Source of the DNA: Candidatus Electrothrix communis
GTDB taxonomy: Bacteria; Desulfobacterota; Desulfobulbia; Desulfobulbales; Desulfobulbaceae
NCBI GenBank assembly: GCA_030644725.1
Contig: CP130629.1
Span: 3,239,501-3,303,500, forward strand
Length of the DNA: 64,000 nucleotides
Direction: 5' to 3'
The notes below the pieces were generated by a model. It searched no databases. It was not told the origin of the DNA and saw only the letters and a list, made by a program, of their open reading frames with translations. The translations under genes were made by a program, and so were the position numbers. This document shows, piece by piece, positions 55,257 to 64,000 of this stretch. Positions within the stretch are counted from its first letter, which is position 1, and the number at the start of each line of letters is the position of its first letter.

Positions 55257-55658
55257 ATGACAAACAGAGACAATCAGGAAATCACTGTCCGTCTGGATAA
55301 ATGGCTATGGGCCGCCCGATTTTTCAAAACACGTTCGTTGTCTTCAAAGGCGGTGAGCGGTGGACATGTTCATCTCAACGGCAAGCGGGTGAAACCTTCT
55401 CGGATTGTGCAAGGGGGGGAGCTGCTCCGGATTAAACGAGGCACTGAGGAATATACAATTCGCATTTTGGCCTTAAGCAGTCGTCGTGGTCCGGCCAAAG
55501 TGGCTCAAACGCTGTATGAAGAAACCGAAGAGTCCCAGACTCAGCGTGAGAAGGCCCGTGAAGAACGACGTTTGGTCAAAGCACCTGCCTCCCGGCCTGA
55601 AGGACGACCTGATAAACGGGACCGGCGAAAGATTATAAAATTTCTGCGCGAGGACTGA
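55257..55658 (+). CDS. hslR: S4-domain RNA-binding protein Hsp15-like
   Basis: A protein of 133 residues from the ATG at 55257; a GTG at 55239 is the alternative. The S4 domain begins VRLDKWLWAARFFKTRSLSSKAVSGGHVHLNGKRV, matching Hsp15, which recycles 50S subunits with stalled peptidyl-tRNA. The C-terminal third is very basic (QREKAREERRLVKAP, RPDKRDRRKIIKFL), as expected for rRNA contact. It lies upstream of purH on the same strand. Confidence 0.88.
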   Translation: MTNRDNQEITVRLDKWLWAARFFKTRSLSSKAVSGGHVHLNGKRVKPSRIVQGGELLRIKRGTEEYTIRILALSSRRGPAKVAQTLYEETEESQTQREKAREERRLVKAPASRPEGRPDKRDRRKIIKFLRED

Positions 55659-55786
55659 GTTAGCTGGTGCCCTTGCCCGGCACCGTAAGTGAACCTCATG
55701 CCTCCGAAAAAAATACAAGAATATAGGAAAACAACATAGATATAGAGCATGACAAAGAACTACCTATTTGAGTGAGGAAAGGAAAA

Positions 55787-56398
55787 ATGAACAAAGTAGC
55801 AAGGGCCTTAATCAGCCTGACCGATAAATCCGGTATCGAAGATTTTGCCAAGGCATTAACCGAGATGGGTATTGAAATTCTGTCCACCGGCGGGACAGCC
55901 AAGAAAATGCGGGATAATGGCATTCCCGTGACCGACGTGTCGGAATTCACCGGTTTTCCGGAAATGCTGGATGGACGGGTAAAAACCCTGCATCCCCTGG
56001 TTCACGGCGGTATTCTCAATCAGCGGGAAAATGCCGATCATCAGCAGCAATGCACAGAGCACGGTATCAAGCCCATTGATATTGTGGCGGTGAATCTGTA
56101 TGCCTTTGAGAAAACCGTGACTGATCCGAAGTGTACCTTGGGCGATGCTATTGAAAATATCGATATCGGCGGGCCGACCCTGTTACGAGCGTCAGCCAAG
56201 AATTTTCAGGATGTGACCGTGATCGTTGATCCTGCTGATTATGATCAGGTCCTTGCAGAAATTCGTGAAACCGGCAACACAACCCTGAAAACCAGATTCA
56301 AGCTGGCTGTTAAGGTCTTTCAGTTGACCTCGGCCTATGATACCGCCATTGCCGATTGGCTGGTGAACGTGGATGTGGAGAGCAATCCTTATTTTTAA
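55787..56398 (+). CDS. purH: IMP cyclohydrolase (stand-alone PurH N-terminal domain)
   Basis: A 203-residue protein from the ATG at 55787 (preceded by GAGGAAAGGAAAA). It contains only the MGS-like IMP cyclohydrolase domain. [58 protein letters not shown] and [17 protein letters not shown] are the substrate-binding parts. The AICAR formyltransferase half of ordinary PurH (about 300 residues) is absent, so that step must be done by a separate gene. purN is downstream, after a terminator-like hairpin. Confidence 0.93.
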   Translation: MNKVARALISLTDKSGIEDFAKALTEMGIEILSTGGTAKKMRDNGIPVTDVSEFTGFPEMLDGRVKTLHPLVHGGILNQRENADHQQQCTEHGIKPIDIVAVNLYAFEKTVTDPKCTLGDAIENIDIGGPTLLRASAKNFQDVTVIVDPADYDQVLAEIRETGNTTLKTRFKLAVKVFQLTSAYDTAIADWLVNVDVESNPYF

Positions 56399-56437
56399 CG
56401 CGAAAGAGAAGCGGAAGAGCAGCGAAAAAAATGCAGG

Positions 56438-56476
56438 AAAGGGCGGTCTACTTTGTAGCCGCCCTTTGTATTTTCT
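56438..56476 (+). terminator. Terminator or attenuator between purH and purN
   Basis: AAAGGGCGG (56438-56446) pairs with CCGCCCTTT (56459-56467), and the inner CTA/TAG extends it with one bulge. TATTTTCT follows. The purN ribosome-binding site lies only about 20 bases further on, so partial readthrough is likely. Confidence 0.7.
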
Positions 56477-56506
56477 ATGCAGCTCTATGCAGTAAAGGAG
56501 AAAATA

Positions 56507-57082
56507 ATGCAGAAGATAGCAGTATTGCTGTCCGGATCAGGCAGGACCTTGGATAATTTTCATGAAGGTATTCAAGCAGGCACAATGAAGGCGGAGATTC
56601 AGGTGGTTGTCTCCAATGTCAGCGATGCCCTGGGGCTGGAAAAAGCACGAAAATATGGGTACCCGGCTTTTTACGCCGCTGATAATGCAGCCATCAATAC
56701 GATACTGGCAGAGTATGATATTGACCTTATAACCCTTGCCGGTTACCTTAAATTATATGAACCGCCGGAACAGCTCAAACAACGGGTTCTTAATATTCAT
56801 CCGTCCCTGATTCCTTCCTTCTGCGGCCCAGGTTTTTACGGCCATTATGTCCATGATGCGGTCAAAGCCAGAGGCTGTACTGTCAGCGGCTGTACTGTCC
56901 ATTTTGCCAACGAAATTTATGATGAAGGGCCTATTATCCTGCAAAAATGTGCTTCTTTAGATCCTTCAGATACACCTGATGATATTGCAGACAAAGTGTT
57001 TGCCAAAGAGTGTGAGGCCTTTCCGGAAGCCATTAATTTGGTGGATGAAAAGGGCGCCGCTTCCTTCTGGAACAGAGGTTGA
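56507..57082 (+). CDS. purN: Phosphoribosylglycinamide formyltransferase
   Basis: A 191-residue enzyme from the ATG at 56507, preceded by AAAGGAGAAAATA. It transfers formyl from 10-formyl-tetrahydrofolate to GAR in purine synthesis. IAVLLSGSGRTLDNF is the GAR-binding loop. The catalytic Asn and His are in VLNIHPSLIPSF and the catalytic Asp is in ANEIYDEGPIILQ. An upstream ATG at 56477 adds 10 residues and lacks a ribosome-binding site. pyrR follows after 2 bases. Confidence 0.94.
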   Translation: MQKIAVLLSGSGRTLDNFHEGIQAGTMKAEIQVVVSNVSDALGLEKARKYGYPAFYAADNAAINTILAEYDIDLITLAGYLKLYEPPEQLKQRVLNIHPSLIPSFCGPGFYGHYVHDAVKARGCTVSGCTVHFANEIYDEGPIILQKCASLDPSDTPDDIADKVFAKECEAFPEAINLVDEKGAASFWNRG

Positions 57083-57084
57083 AT

Positions 57085-57618
57085 ATGTCCGCCCGTATTG
57101 TTATGAACAGCGACGCTATTGAGCGAAGCATTGAACGGTTAGCAATGGAAATCCTTGAGCGCAATCAAGGAGTCGAAAACTTGGCGATTATCGGTATCCA
57201 TACCGGCGGAGTCTTTATGGCGACCCGGCTTCATGAAAAGATTACTGCTCACGAGGATAATGAGGTGCCGACCGCCAGTCTGGACATCACTCTATACAGA
57301 GATGACTGGAGCCTGATCTCGCAAAATCCCATAGTTCGCAAGACCAGTATCGAGTTCTCGGTTGAAGATAAAAACGTGGTGCTGGTTGATGATGTCATCT
57401 TTACCGGACGTACTATCCGGGCCGCGATGGATGCGATTATGGATTATGGACGCCCCCGTTCCATACAGCTGGCTGTTTTGGTTGACCGTCAGGGGCGTGA
57501 ACTCCCTATTCAACCGGATTATACCGGTGTCTGTATTCGAGCCGATGGGTCAGAGCGGGTTGACGTGCTGCTGTCTGAGGATAGGAAGGGCGATGAGGTC
57601 GTGATTGACAACAAATAA
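57085..57618 (+). CDS. pyrR: Bifunctional PyrR (pyrimidine operon attenuator/uracil PRTase)
   Basis: A 177-residue protein from the ATG at 57085 (AGAGG 7-11 bases before it). A phosphoribosyltransferase fold with the PRPP loop VVLVDDVIFTGRTIRAAMDA near residue 97, IGIHTGGVFMATRL near 38 and ALVDRQGRELPIQPDY near 137. PyrR represses pyrimidine genes by binding attenuator RNA with UMP and has weak uracil phosphoribosyltransferase activity. No pyrimidine gene follows it. Encoded two bases from purN, it may balance purine and pyrimidine supply. Confidence 0.93.
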   Translation: MSARIVMNSDAIERSIERLAMEILERNQGVENLAIIGIHTGGVFMATRLHEKITAHEDNEVPTASLDITLYRDDWSLISQNPIVRKTSIEFSVEDKNVVLVDDVIFTGRTIRAAMDAIMDYGRPRSIQLAVLVDRQGRELPIQPDYTGVCIRADGSERVDVLLSEDRKGDEVVIDNK

Positions 57619-57733
57619 GGAATAAATAAGGGCCATTCTCTTTCTTTGGATTTTTATGAGGAGCATGTCCCCGACAACGTATTTTTTTCGATCGTTAGAG
57701 TGAGAACGGTCGCAGAAACAGAGGGCGAGCAAA

Positions 57734-59143
57734 ATGACGCATTGTTCAGATCTTCAAAAAATTTGTCAGCGGATACGCGAAAAGTCAAAGAATTATGACC
57801 AGTATAATTTTTCTTCAGAGTTTAATGATTTTTTAAAGGCCTTTTTCGATCTGGCCCAAGAATATGATTCTCTTGATGATTTTTATCGAATCTGTGTTGC
57901 TGTTCCTCTGGAGATGACCGGCCTTGACAGCGCTCTGTATCTCCTGGATGAAGAAACCAAGGAACTCTATCTGGCTTGTGACAGTATCCAGGGGATTTGC
58001 CCCAAAAAAAAAGCGGCTCCTGAGCATGTCACCTTGAGTATTGAGCCGTACCTATGTGACAATTCCTACATTGCCCCTATTTATAGCAAGATACCGACGA
58101 GAGGGGCAGAGATTTCCAGGGAGACAGAACAGGAAGAGCACGAGAATCGCTGCCCCTCCAATAAAGCATACAACAGGAATCGTATCTTGGGGGTGTTCAG
58201 TGTTTTTCCTTTAGAGAAGCTCTCTGCGGATGATCGTTTCTTTCTGAGTAAGTACATAAACCGGATCGGCTATAACCTGCATAATCGGCTTATTGCTCTC
58301 CAAAATATTGATCATCTGAAGTTCATCAATACTCTGGTGATGGATATCGAGCATAATGTGATTGTGCCGAATATGTATTTTCGCCATCTCTTCAATAAAC
58401 TTCGTAAAAAGATAACAGAGCTTGAAGATCTTCGGGACGAAATACGCAAAACCACCGGCTCTGAGCTTGCCTCTTATCAATGCGAAAGCTGTTTGAGCCG
58501 TTGTGATCGACTGGGTGACGACTTACTTTTCTATCATTCTGAAATAGTTAAGCATCATTCAAATATCAGTTTGTTCTTGGAGAGCCTTTTTCGTCGCGAA
58601 CATTTCGAGAGCGGTCACTTAGTGCTTCATCCTAAGCGCTGTTTTGTGGAAAAGGAAATTATCCTGCCCCAGCTGGAGAACTATGCCAGTCGATTACGTT
58701 CGGCAAATATCACTGTGGATCGCCCGAATAATATGCTGGATGAAGAATTTCAGCTTATCGTCGACATCGGCCTCCTTGCACAGGTCTATGCCAATCTTTT
58801 TTCCAACGCGACCAAGTATACGGGCGAAGTTGTCACCAGGGAGGGAACGAAACGCAAGGCCATCGCCTACGGACGTGAAGTGATCAATGACTTTCCTGAA
58901 TGTGGAGAGCAGGGCGTCAAGTTTAATGTGTTCAGTACAGGACCTCATCTTGATCCAGAAGAAGCGCCGCTCATTTTTCAGGAAGGGGTGCGGGGGAAAG
59001 GCAGTAAGGGAATTTACGGTACCGGTCATGGACTTGCCTTTATCCAACATGTTGTTGAGCTTCACGGGGGGATTGTCGGGTATGAAAAAACCTCAGAAGG
59101 AAATAATTTTTTCTTTATCCTCCCTGTTTCTGATGTAGCATAA
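57734..59143 (+). CDS. Soluble sensor histidine kinase with GAF-like domain
   Basis: A 469-residue kinase without membrane segments. A GAF-type domain spans about residues 45-190 (YRICVAVPLEMTGLDSALYLLDEETKELYLACDS, then ILGVFSVFPL). The phosphotransfer helix is about 210-290 with the candidate His in LVMDIEHNVIVPN. It contains CESCLSRC, a Cys cluster unusual for this region. The ATPase domain holds the N box YANLFSNATKYT near 355, VFSTGPHLDPEEAPLIFQEG and the G2 region GIYGTGHGLAFIQHVV. The G1 Asp is replaced (STGP). No response regulator gene is adjacent. Confidence 0.85.
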   Translation: MTHCSDLQKICQRIREKSKNYDQYNFSSEFNDFLKAFFDLAQEYDSLDDFYRICVAVPLEMTGLDSALYLLDEETKELYLACDSIQGICPKKKAAPEHVTLSIEPYLCDNSYIAPIYSKIPTRGAEISRETEQEEHENRCPSNKAYNRNRILGVFSVFPLEKLSADDRFFLSKYINRIGYNLHNRLIALQNIDHLKFINTLVMDIEHNVIVPNMYFRHLFNKLRKKITELEDLRDEIRKTTGSELASYQCESCLSRCDRLGDDLLFYHSEIVKHHSNISLFLESLFRREHFESGHLVLHPKRCFVEKEIILPQLENYASRLRSANITVDRPNNMLDEEFQLIVDIGLLAQVYANLFSNATKYTGEVVTREGTKRKAIAYGREVINDFPECGEQGVKFNVFSTGPHLDPEEAPLIFQEGVRGKGSKGIYGTGHGLAFIQHVVELHGGIVGYEKTSEGNNFFFILPVSDVA

Positions 59144-59323
59144 AAAAATACAACTTTGTTCAGCAAGGAAATCAATGCTGACGGCGAGAGGACACCTTTC
59201 ACGGATTATGTGGGTTGTCCTTTTTTATCTCCTGAACTCTGCGGAAAAAGGGTATACACTGTACCGGTGTTCTGTTATACTTGAAAGTTTTCTTTCCTGC
59301 ATCAGGAGCATCCTAGCAGCGGT

Positions 59324-59803
59324 ATGGTTGAAAAAACGAGAAGAAAACTTATTTCACTGGCAGATAGCTTGTCTGATGTCTACGGACACCAGCAATGGGG
59401 GAATCAATGGCATCTTTTTCAGCTGACGGATCATTGGCCTCAGCTGGTAGGCGAGGCATTTGCCGAGCACAGCATGCCTGCCTATTTCCGGAGAAAAGAT
59501 CTCTGGGTTTATGCGTATAATTCCCTGTGGATGCAGCAGATGCATTTCAGCACAACAGATATCATTGCGAAGATCAATGTCTTCTTGCGAGGTGCTCTGA
59601 CTGTTGAGAATATCCGCTGGGCACTGCAACCCGCAGAGCTGATTGACACTCCTGAAGAAAAATACGTTCCCCCTCCGCTTGATGTTGATGCAGATGCTGA
59701 ACGGCAATTCCGATCTATGGCGGAAAATGTTGCGAATCCCGAGGCTCGGGAGGCCTTGTGCAGGCTTTGGAAGCGGATGGAAAGTCTTAAAGGTAAAAGC
59801 TGA
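59324..59803 (+). CDS. DUF721 protein (DciA-like)
   Basis: A 159-residue protein. The DUF721 pattern is visible: LTDHWPQLVGEAFAEHSMPAYF, then LWVYAYNSLWMQQMHF and LTVENIRWALQPAEL. DUF721 proteins include DciA, a loader or regulator of DnaB helicase, and have a nucleic-acid-binding KH-like fold. The C-terminal half (VDADAERQFRSMAENVANPEAREALCRLWKRM) is helical and acidic. It precedes a TPR gene and ribE on the same strand. Confidence 0.82.
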   Translation: MVEKTRRKLISLADSLSDVYGHQQWGNQWHLFQLTDHWPQLVGEAFAEHSMPAYFRRKDLWVYAYNSLWMQQMHFSTTDIIAKINVFLRGALTVENIRWALQPAELIDTPEEKYVPPPLDVDADAERQFRSMAENVANPEAREALCRLWKRMESLKGKS

Positions 59804-59911
59804 CAAAGATTTTATTTCGTTACGTTGTAATTTTTATAAAAATATCGTTGGGATCAAATCCCGACGGATTATATATTTGATTAATTTTGAAGTAACCCAC
59901 GGAGAAAACCA

Positions 59912-60517
59912 ATGTCTACATCTATCCAACCGCTGAGCTCCATCGGTCCGGCTGACCCAGAAAAAGCCCGAGAAGAAGAGCTGAAAAAAGATCCCGCCAA
60001 ACGCGATTACCTCGAAGGTCGTGAGCAGTTTAAAAAAGGTGATCATAGCATGGCGGCCATGTCCTTTCATAATGCCTTGAAAGCGTTTGAGGAAAAGGGT
60101 GATGAGCAGGGCGTTGCCAACGCCTCGGACCGACTCGGCGATGTCTGCCTGGAAAAAAAAGATTTTGCAGCAGCCCTGGAGCATTATCGGCGGGCCTATG
60201 CCATCTGCGAGAAAGAAGAAGACTCCTTTTCCACCTTGGCCTTGAATAAAAAAATCGCCGCAATCTACCGAGAGCAGGGTGAGCTGGACAAGGCAATGGA
60301 GATCATCTTTGATATGGTTGAGCATTACCATTTGACCAGGAATCCCCAAGGGATGGTTGAGGTTATGGCAGTGATTGCTCAGCTGTATCAGGAAAAAGGA
60401 GAAAATCAGAAAGCTGCGGATACCTATCGCACGGTTGCCTCCATCCATAAGAATTTTAAGCATAAACGCAAGGCCGAGGAGTTTACCGCCCTAGCGGATG
60501 AGCTGGAGCAGGCCTGA
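59912..60517 (+). CDS. TPR-repeat protein
   Basis: A 201-residue protein with a good ribosome-binding site (GGAGAAAACCA before ATG). After an acidic and proline-containing N-terminus it has four TPR-like units: YLEGREQFKKGDHSMAAMSF, DRLGDVCLEKKDFAAALEHY, KKIAAIYREQGELDKAMEII and AVIAQLYQEKGENQKAADTY. No signal peptide. It is 3 bases upstream of ribE, so it is cotranscribed with riboflavin genes, though no link to that pathway is known to me. Confidence 0.85.
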   Translation: MSTSIQPLSSIGPADPEKAREEELKKDPAKRDYLEGREQFKKGDHSMAAMSFHNALKAFEEKGDEQGVANASDRLGDVCLEKKDFAAALEHYRRAYAICEKEEDSFSTLALNKKIAAIYREQGELDKAMEIIFDMVEHYHLTRNPQGMVEVMAVIAQLYQEKGENQKAADTYRTVASIHKNFKHKRKAEEFTALADELEQA

Positions 60518-60520
60518 TCC

Positions 60521-61174
60521 ATGTTTACCGGTATTATTGAGGGACTAGGGACGGTCATTGAAAAACGACCTTCAGGCGGCGGGATGGTCTTCTGTCTGGA
60601 GGCGGGATTTGATCTGATCGACCCGGAAGAGGGCGAGTCCATTGCTGTGAACGGGGCCTGCCTGACTGCTCGTGACATCAAAGGCCGTCGTTTTTTGGCG
60701 GATGTCTCCCCGGAGAGCCTGACCCGGACAAGTCTGGGGCAATTGGAGGTCGGTTCCAAGGTCAATATGGAGCGAGCCCTACGTCTGGCTGATCGATTGG
60801 GTGGTCATCTTGTCAGCGGTCACGTAGATACCCTGGGACGGGTTGAGGAACGCAAGGCGGCAGGTGATTTTACCCTGTTTACCTTTTCCCTTGATGCGGG
60901 ATTGACCAAATACATTATTGAGAAGGGCTCGATTACTATCGACGGGGTGAGTTTGACGGTGAACTCTTGCTCCGGCAATCGCTTTTCCGTGTCGATAATT
61001 CCCCATACCTTGGCTATCACCACTTTGGGGCATCTCCGGCAAGGAAGTCGGGTCAATCTGGAAGTGGATATTATCGGGAAATATGTTGAAAAATTGCTCG
61101 GGGCACAACCTGCCGGGGCAAGTGAAAGTAAAATTAATCCGGCTTTCCTGGCAGAGCACGGATTTTTGAGATAA
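60521..61174 (+). CDS. ribE: Riboflavin synthase, alpha chain
   Basis: A 217-residue enzyme that dismutates two lumazine molecules to riboflavin. Two homologous lumazine-binding halves are visible. The first runs from MFTGIIEGLGTV to about residue 97, with GGHLVSGHVD near 91. The second starts at LGRVEERKAAG, with ITIDGVSLTVNS near 143. FTGIIE and the paired S/V-GH motif define the family. The stop is 55 bp from the ribBA start, and no FMN riboswitch sequence was recognised. Confidence 0.96.
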   Translation: MFTGIIEGLGTVIEKRPSGGGMVFCLEAGFDLIDPEEGESIAVNGACLTARDIKGRRFLADVSPESLTRTSLGQLEVGSKVNMERALRLADRLGGHLVSGHVDTLGRVEERKAAGDFTLFTFSLDAGLTKYIIEKGSITIDGVSLTVNSCSGNRFSVSIIPHTLAITTLGHLRQGSRVNLEVDIIGKYVEKLLGAQPAGASESKINPAFLAEHGFLR

Positions 61175-61229
61175 ATGAGATGCTCGGTCGCAGGCGGCTG
61201 AATGTCATAAAGAATTGAGTGAGCACATC

Positions 61230-62471
61230 ATGGCTGTCAGTCCTATAGAAGAAGTCGTTGAAGATATCAAGGCCGGTAAGATGGTCATCCTTGTGGATGA
61301 TGAAGACCGGGAAAATGAGGGTGACCTCTGCATGGCTGCTGAGGCGGTGACCCCGGAGGCCATTAATTTTATGGCGACTCACGGTCGTGGCCTGATTTGC
61401 CTGACTATGAGCCCGGATATTATTGACCAGTTGGGCCTGCCCATGATGGTGCAGGATAATCAGTCTCCCTACGGAACCGGCTTTACCATCAGCATTGAGG
61501 CTCGTACCGGTGTGACCACAGGTATCTCGGCTGCTGATCGAGCCAGAACCATTGAGGCCGCAGTTGCCCCAGATGCAACTCCTCGCGATATCATCAGCCC
61601 CGGCCATATCTTTCCTCTCCGCGCTCGGGAAGGCGGGGTGCTGGTGCGCACCGGCCAGACCGAGGGCTCTGTCGATCTCGCCCGTCTTGCCAGCATGCGG
61701 ACTGCCGGGATCATCTGCGAAATCATGAAAGACGACGGCACCATGGCCCGCATGCCGGATCTGGAAATATTCGCAAAAGAGCACGACCTGAAGATCGCCA
61801 CCGTGGCTGATCTGGTCGCTTATCGTCTGCGTGAGGATATACTGGTGCATCGTGCTGTGGAAACGCGCCTACCCACCCTTGCCGGAGAATTCAGGGTGGT
61901 CGCCTACACTAACGATGTTGATTCTTTTGAACATGTCGCCTTGGTGAAGGGCGAAATCAACCCGGATGAGCCGGTTATGGTTCGCGTCCATTCTGAATGT
62001 CTGACCGGAGACGTGTTCGGCTCCTCCCGCTGTGATTGCGGAGCGCAGTTGCAGGCCGCCATGAAGATGGTGGATCAGGAAGGCAGCGGCGTTATTCTGT
62101 ATATGCGCCAGGAAGGGCGAGGAATTGGTCTGATTAATAAGCTCAAGGCGTATAACCTGCAAGACGGAGGGTTGGATACCGTGGAGGCCAACGAGCATCT
62201 CGGTTTTAAACCGGATCTGCGGGACTACGGCATCGGAGCGCAGATGCTTCGTGATCTCGGGGTTCGCAAGATGCGTCTGCTGACCAATAATCCCAAGAAG
62301 ATTATTGGACTGGAAGGATATGGCTTAGAGGCCGTGTCTCGCCTGCCGATTGAGGTGCTCTGCGAATGCGAAAGCCGGGATTATCTCCGCTGTAAACGCG
62401 ACAAAATGGGACATATACTGGAATTGTACGGGGAGGAGGAGGCTTCAGGATCTATCAAGAAAGAGTCCTGA
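61230..62471 (+). CDS. ribBA: Bifunctional DHBP synthase/GTP cyclohydrolase II
   Basis: A 413-residue fusion from the ATG at 61230 (a TTG at 61215 adds five residues). The RibB half holds [20 protein letters not shown] and [21 protein letters not shown]. The RibA half starts near residue 210 and contains the zinc-binding [15 protein letters not shown], the active [20 protein letters not shown] and [12 protein letters not shown]. It supplies both precursors of lumazine, and with ribE and the distant ribH covers most of riboflavin synthesis. RibD is not in the window. Confidence 0.97.
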   Translation: MAVSPIEEVVEDIKAGKMVILVDDEDRENEGDLCMAAEAVTPEAINFMATHGRGLICLTMSPDIIDQLGLPMMVQDNQSPYGTGFTISIEARTGVTTGISAADRARTIEAAVAPDATPRDIISPGHIFPLRAREGGVLVRTGQTEGSVDLARLASMRTAGIICEIMKDDGTMARMPDLEIFAKEHDLKIATVADLVAYRLREDILVHRAVETRLPTLAGEFRVVAYTNDVDSFEHVALVKGEINPDEPVMVRVHSECLTGDVFGSSRCDCGAQLQAAMKMVDQEGSGVILYMRQEGRGIGLINKLKAYNLQDGGLDTVEANEHLGFKPDLRDYGIGAQMLRDLGVRKMRLLTNNPKKIIGLEGYGLEAVSRLPIEVLCECESRDYLRCKRDKMGHILELYGEEEASGSIKKES

Positions 62472-62540
62472 GTTTACTCTACCGTCTTTCTGGTTGCTCA
62501 GCTTGTGAATATTAGCGAAAGCTGAGTAATCGTCTTTGTT

Positions 62541-62571
62541 GTTCGACAGGGACTCTCTGTCCCTGTCGAAC
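62541..62571. terminator. 13-bp palindrome between convergent ribBA and glutamate synthase gene
   Basis: GTTCGACAGGGAC (62541-62553) pairs fully with GTCCCTGTCGAAC (62559-62571) around 5 bases. It is about 70 bases past ribBA and 30 bases from the end of the convergent gene. The T tract is absent. It could be a terminator or a REP-like repeat. Confidence 0.55.
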
Positions 62572-62600
62572 TGCTCGCCTGTGTTGCGTTCGTTTACCGT

Positions 62601-64000
62601 TTACCAATTCACCATATAGCAGGACAAATTTCGTCCCTCTTCAAGATCCTTCCCTTCCATAAAACGCTGCATGGACTCGGCAGCCACCTTGCCCTGATAG
62701 ATAGCCTTGGCCGCAGTCTGTGGGCCGAGAACGTCATCGCCGCCAGCGAAAATCCACGGAACCGAAGTCTGGAGGGTCCGGGAATTCACCGTATAGGTAC
62801 CCCAGGATTCCAGCTTGAGATCTGTGCCGTTATCCGCCTCATGCTGGACCTTCTGGCTGATAGCTGGGATAATGGAGTCAGCTTCGATGGTAAAGTTTGA
62901 CCCTTCCTGCATGACTGGACGACGACGACCGGAGTCATCCGGCTCGCCCAGTTCCATCCTGATGCACTCGACCCCGGTGAGCTGGTTCTCTTCATCGGCA
63001 TGAATCTTCACTGGCGCAGCAAGGATTTCCACCCGTACCCCTTCTTCCTCCAGATGATGGATCTCAGAGCCGGAAGCGGGCATCTCTTCTTTGCTTCGCC
63101 GATAGAGGATAAACACCTCGTCAGAGCCGGTTCGCAGAGCTGTTCTGGCTACATCAATGGCTACGTTGCCGCCACCAACCACCACCACTTTTTTGCCGAT
63201 ATCTACGATTTCTCCGGTAAGCACTCTTCGAAGATAGTCCACGCCATGCAGGACGCCCTTGGTGGTCTCTTCTCCTTCAATTCCTAACTTGCGTCCCTCA
63301 TGGGCACCGACACCGATAAAGACGGAATCGTACCCATCTTCTCGGAGCTCCTGGAGCGTCTTATCCTTACCTATGGTCACACCGAGTTTAATTTCTACTC
63401 CACAGCTCTTCAGGGCAGCAAGTTCCGCACCAATAATGTCGCGCGGCAGCCGATAATGGGGGATACCTACAGAGAGCATACCGCCGAACACGGGCAGGGC
63501 TTCATAGATGGTGCATTTATATCCTTGATGGGCCAGAACATGGGCGGCGGTGATCCCGGCAGGGCCGGATCCGATAATGGCGACCTTGCGCCCGTTAGGG
63601 ATAGCGCATTCCTTGGTCATTGCTTTCTTGTTAGCCACCATCCAATCGGTGAGATATCGTTCCAGCATACCGATGGCAACCGACTCGCTCTTTTTGCCCC
63701 GAAGGCAACTGCCTTCGCATTGAAATTCATGCGGGCAGACCCGGGAACAGACAGAGGGCATGGTGCTGGTCTCCCGCACCTTCCAATAGGCCTCCTCGAA
63801 TTTTTTATCTCGAAGTAAGGCTATGAATCCTGGAATGTCATTACGGATCGGGCAACCGTCTACACAAGCGGGCTTTTTGCATTGCAGACAGCGTTGAGCC
63901 TCAAGTATCGCGGTCTCTTCACTGTAGCCCGCAGTTACTTCCTTAAAATTTTTTATTCGCTCAGCCGGATCAAGTTCCTGCGGATGCTGCCGGGGGATAG
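62601..64000 (-). CDS. Glutamate synthase small-subunit-like FAD oxidoreductase (5' end outside window)
   Basis: The gene continues beyond base 64000. About 465 residues are visible, so a start at 63779 (a GTG) would truncate a continuous frame. Seen are an N-terminal Fe-S segment (CLQCKKPACVDGCPIRNDIP, then CSRVCPHEFQCEGSC), the FAD site VAIIGSGPAGITAAHVLAHQG and the NADPH site VVVVGGGNVAIDVARTAL. IFAGGDDVLGPQTAAKAIYQGK lies near the end. This is the GltD/GltA-type or NfnB/SudA-type subunit. It may work with a large glutamate synthase or a ferredoxin-NADP reductase partner encoded outside. Confidence 0.93.
   Translation of the reverse strand, partial: IPRQHPQELDPAERIKNFKEVTAGYSEETAILEAQRCLQCKKPACVDGCPIRNDIPGFIALLRDKKFEEAYWKVRETSTMPSVCSRVCPHEFQCEGSCLRGKKSESVAIGMLERYLTDWMVANKKAMTKECAIPNGRKVAIIGSGPAGITAAHVLAHQGYKCTIYEALPVFGGMLSVGIPHYRLPRDIIGAELAALKSCGVEIKLGVTIGKDKTLQELREDGYDSVFIGVGAHEGRKLGIEGEETTKGVLHGVDYLRRVLTGEIVDIGKKVVVVGGGNVAIDVARTALRTGSDEVFILYRRSKEEMPASGSEIHHLEEEGVRVEILAAPVKIHADEENQLTGVECIRMELGEPDDSGRRRPVMQEGSNFTIEADSIIPAISQKVQHEADNGTDLKLESWGTYTVNSRTLQTSVPWIFAGGDDVLGPQTAAKAIYQGKVAAESMQRFMEGKDLEEGRNLSCYMVNW

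Noticed and set aside
60400-61230. FMN riboswitch near ribE/ribBA (also searched upstream of ribH)
   Set aside because: The conserved RFN sequence blocks are not present in either location.

Overview
The window looks like chromosomal DNA of a Gram-negative, anaerobic or microaerophilic Desulfobacterota bacterium. A Desulfobulbales-type sulfate reducer or sulfur oxidiser, possibly a cable-bacterium relative, is my best guess. The inference rests on gene content: KDO/LPS genes (kdsA, kdsC, lptC), a B12-dependent class II ribonucleotide reductase, a class I Fe-S fumarase, a multiheme cytochrome, QueH, a stand-alone IMP cyclohydrolase and sigma-54 regulation. No rRNA or other taxonomic marker is present, so the assignment is tentative.

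Layout. 0-3.2 kb: palindromic repeats, then rdgB, queH and a NifA-like sigma-54 activator on the minus strand. 3.2-3.5 kb: two tRNA-Ser genes with a near-consensus promoter and a terminator. 3.7-6.5 kb: SH3 protein, thiamine-binding-type protein, parB, parA and a near-perfect parS, suggesting proximity to the replication origin. 6.5-11.2 kb: nadB, nrdJ and a SEC-C protein. 11.36-22.7 kb: a tightly packed 13-gene operon with two acyl carrier proteins, three ketosynthases, four radical SAM proteins, three hotdog-fold proteins and a PlsC-type acyltransferase. It probably makes an unusual, possibly radical-modified, unsaturated acyl lipid and is the main candidate for an undescribed pathway. 22.8-27.5 kb: an outer-membrane barrel protein, a PilZ gene split by a decayed IS3-family element, and small secreted proteins. 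27.5-39.4 kb: a CDP-alcohol phosphotransferase, a large MORN-repeat protein, a zinc-ribbon/TPR protein, GT9, peptidase U32, lipocalin, DUF3616, nusB, ribH and fumarase. 39.7-46.8 kb: an AMIN amidase, a lipoprotein, then pyrG-kdsA-kdsC-lptC. 46.9-50.1 kb: a tetraheme cytochrome fused to a 5'-nucleotidase-like domain, and rarA. 50.4-64 kb: an adenylate cyclase, a PilZ-like protein, gabD, folE2, hslR, purH (N-terminal half only), purN, pyrR, a sensor kinase, a DUF721 protein, a TPR protein, ribE, ribBA and the 3' part of a glutamate synthase small-subunit gene.

The second strong finding is the cytochrome gene at 46878-48641. Its true start lies upstream of an in-frame UGA, which falls exactly where the second cysteine of a Pro-Cys-Gly-Cys motif is expected. 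The reading frame and homology-like sequence continue on both sides, and a small hairpin sits at SECIS-like distance. I read it as a candidate exported selenoprotein with a Cys-Gly-Sec motif and four haem sites.

The third is a gene archaeology case. The PilZ gene at 23639-25397 can be rebuilt in frame by removing the IS3 element and one copy of a 6-bp direct repeat. The remaining genes are mostly housekeeping and read cleanly.
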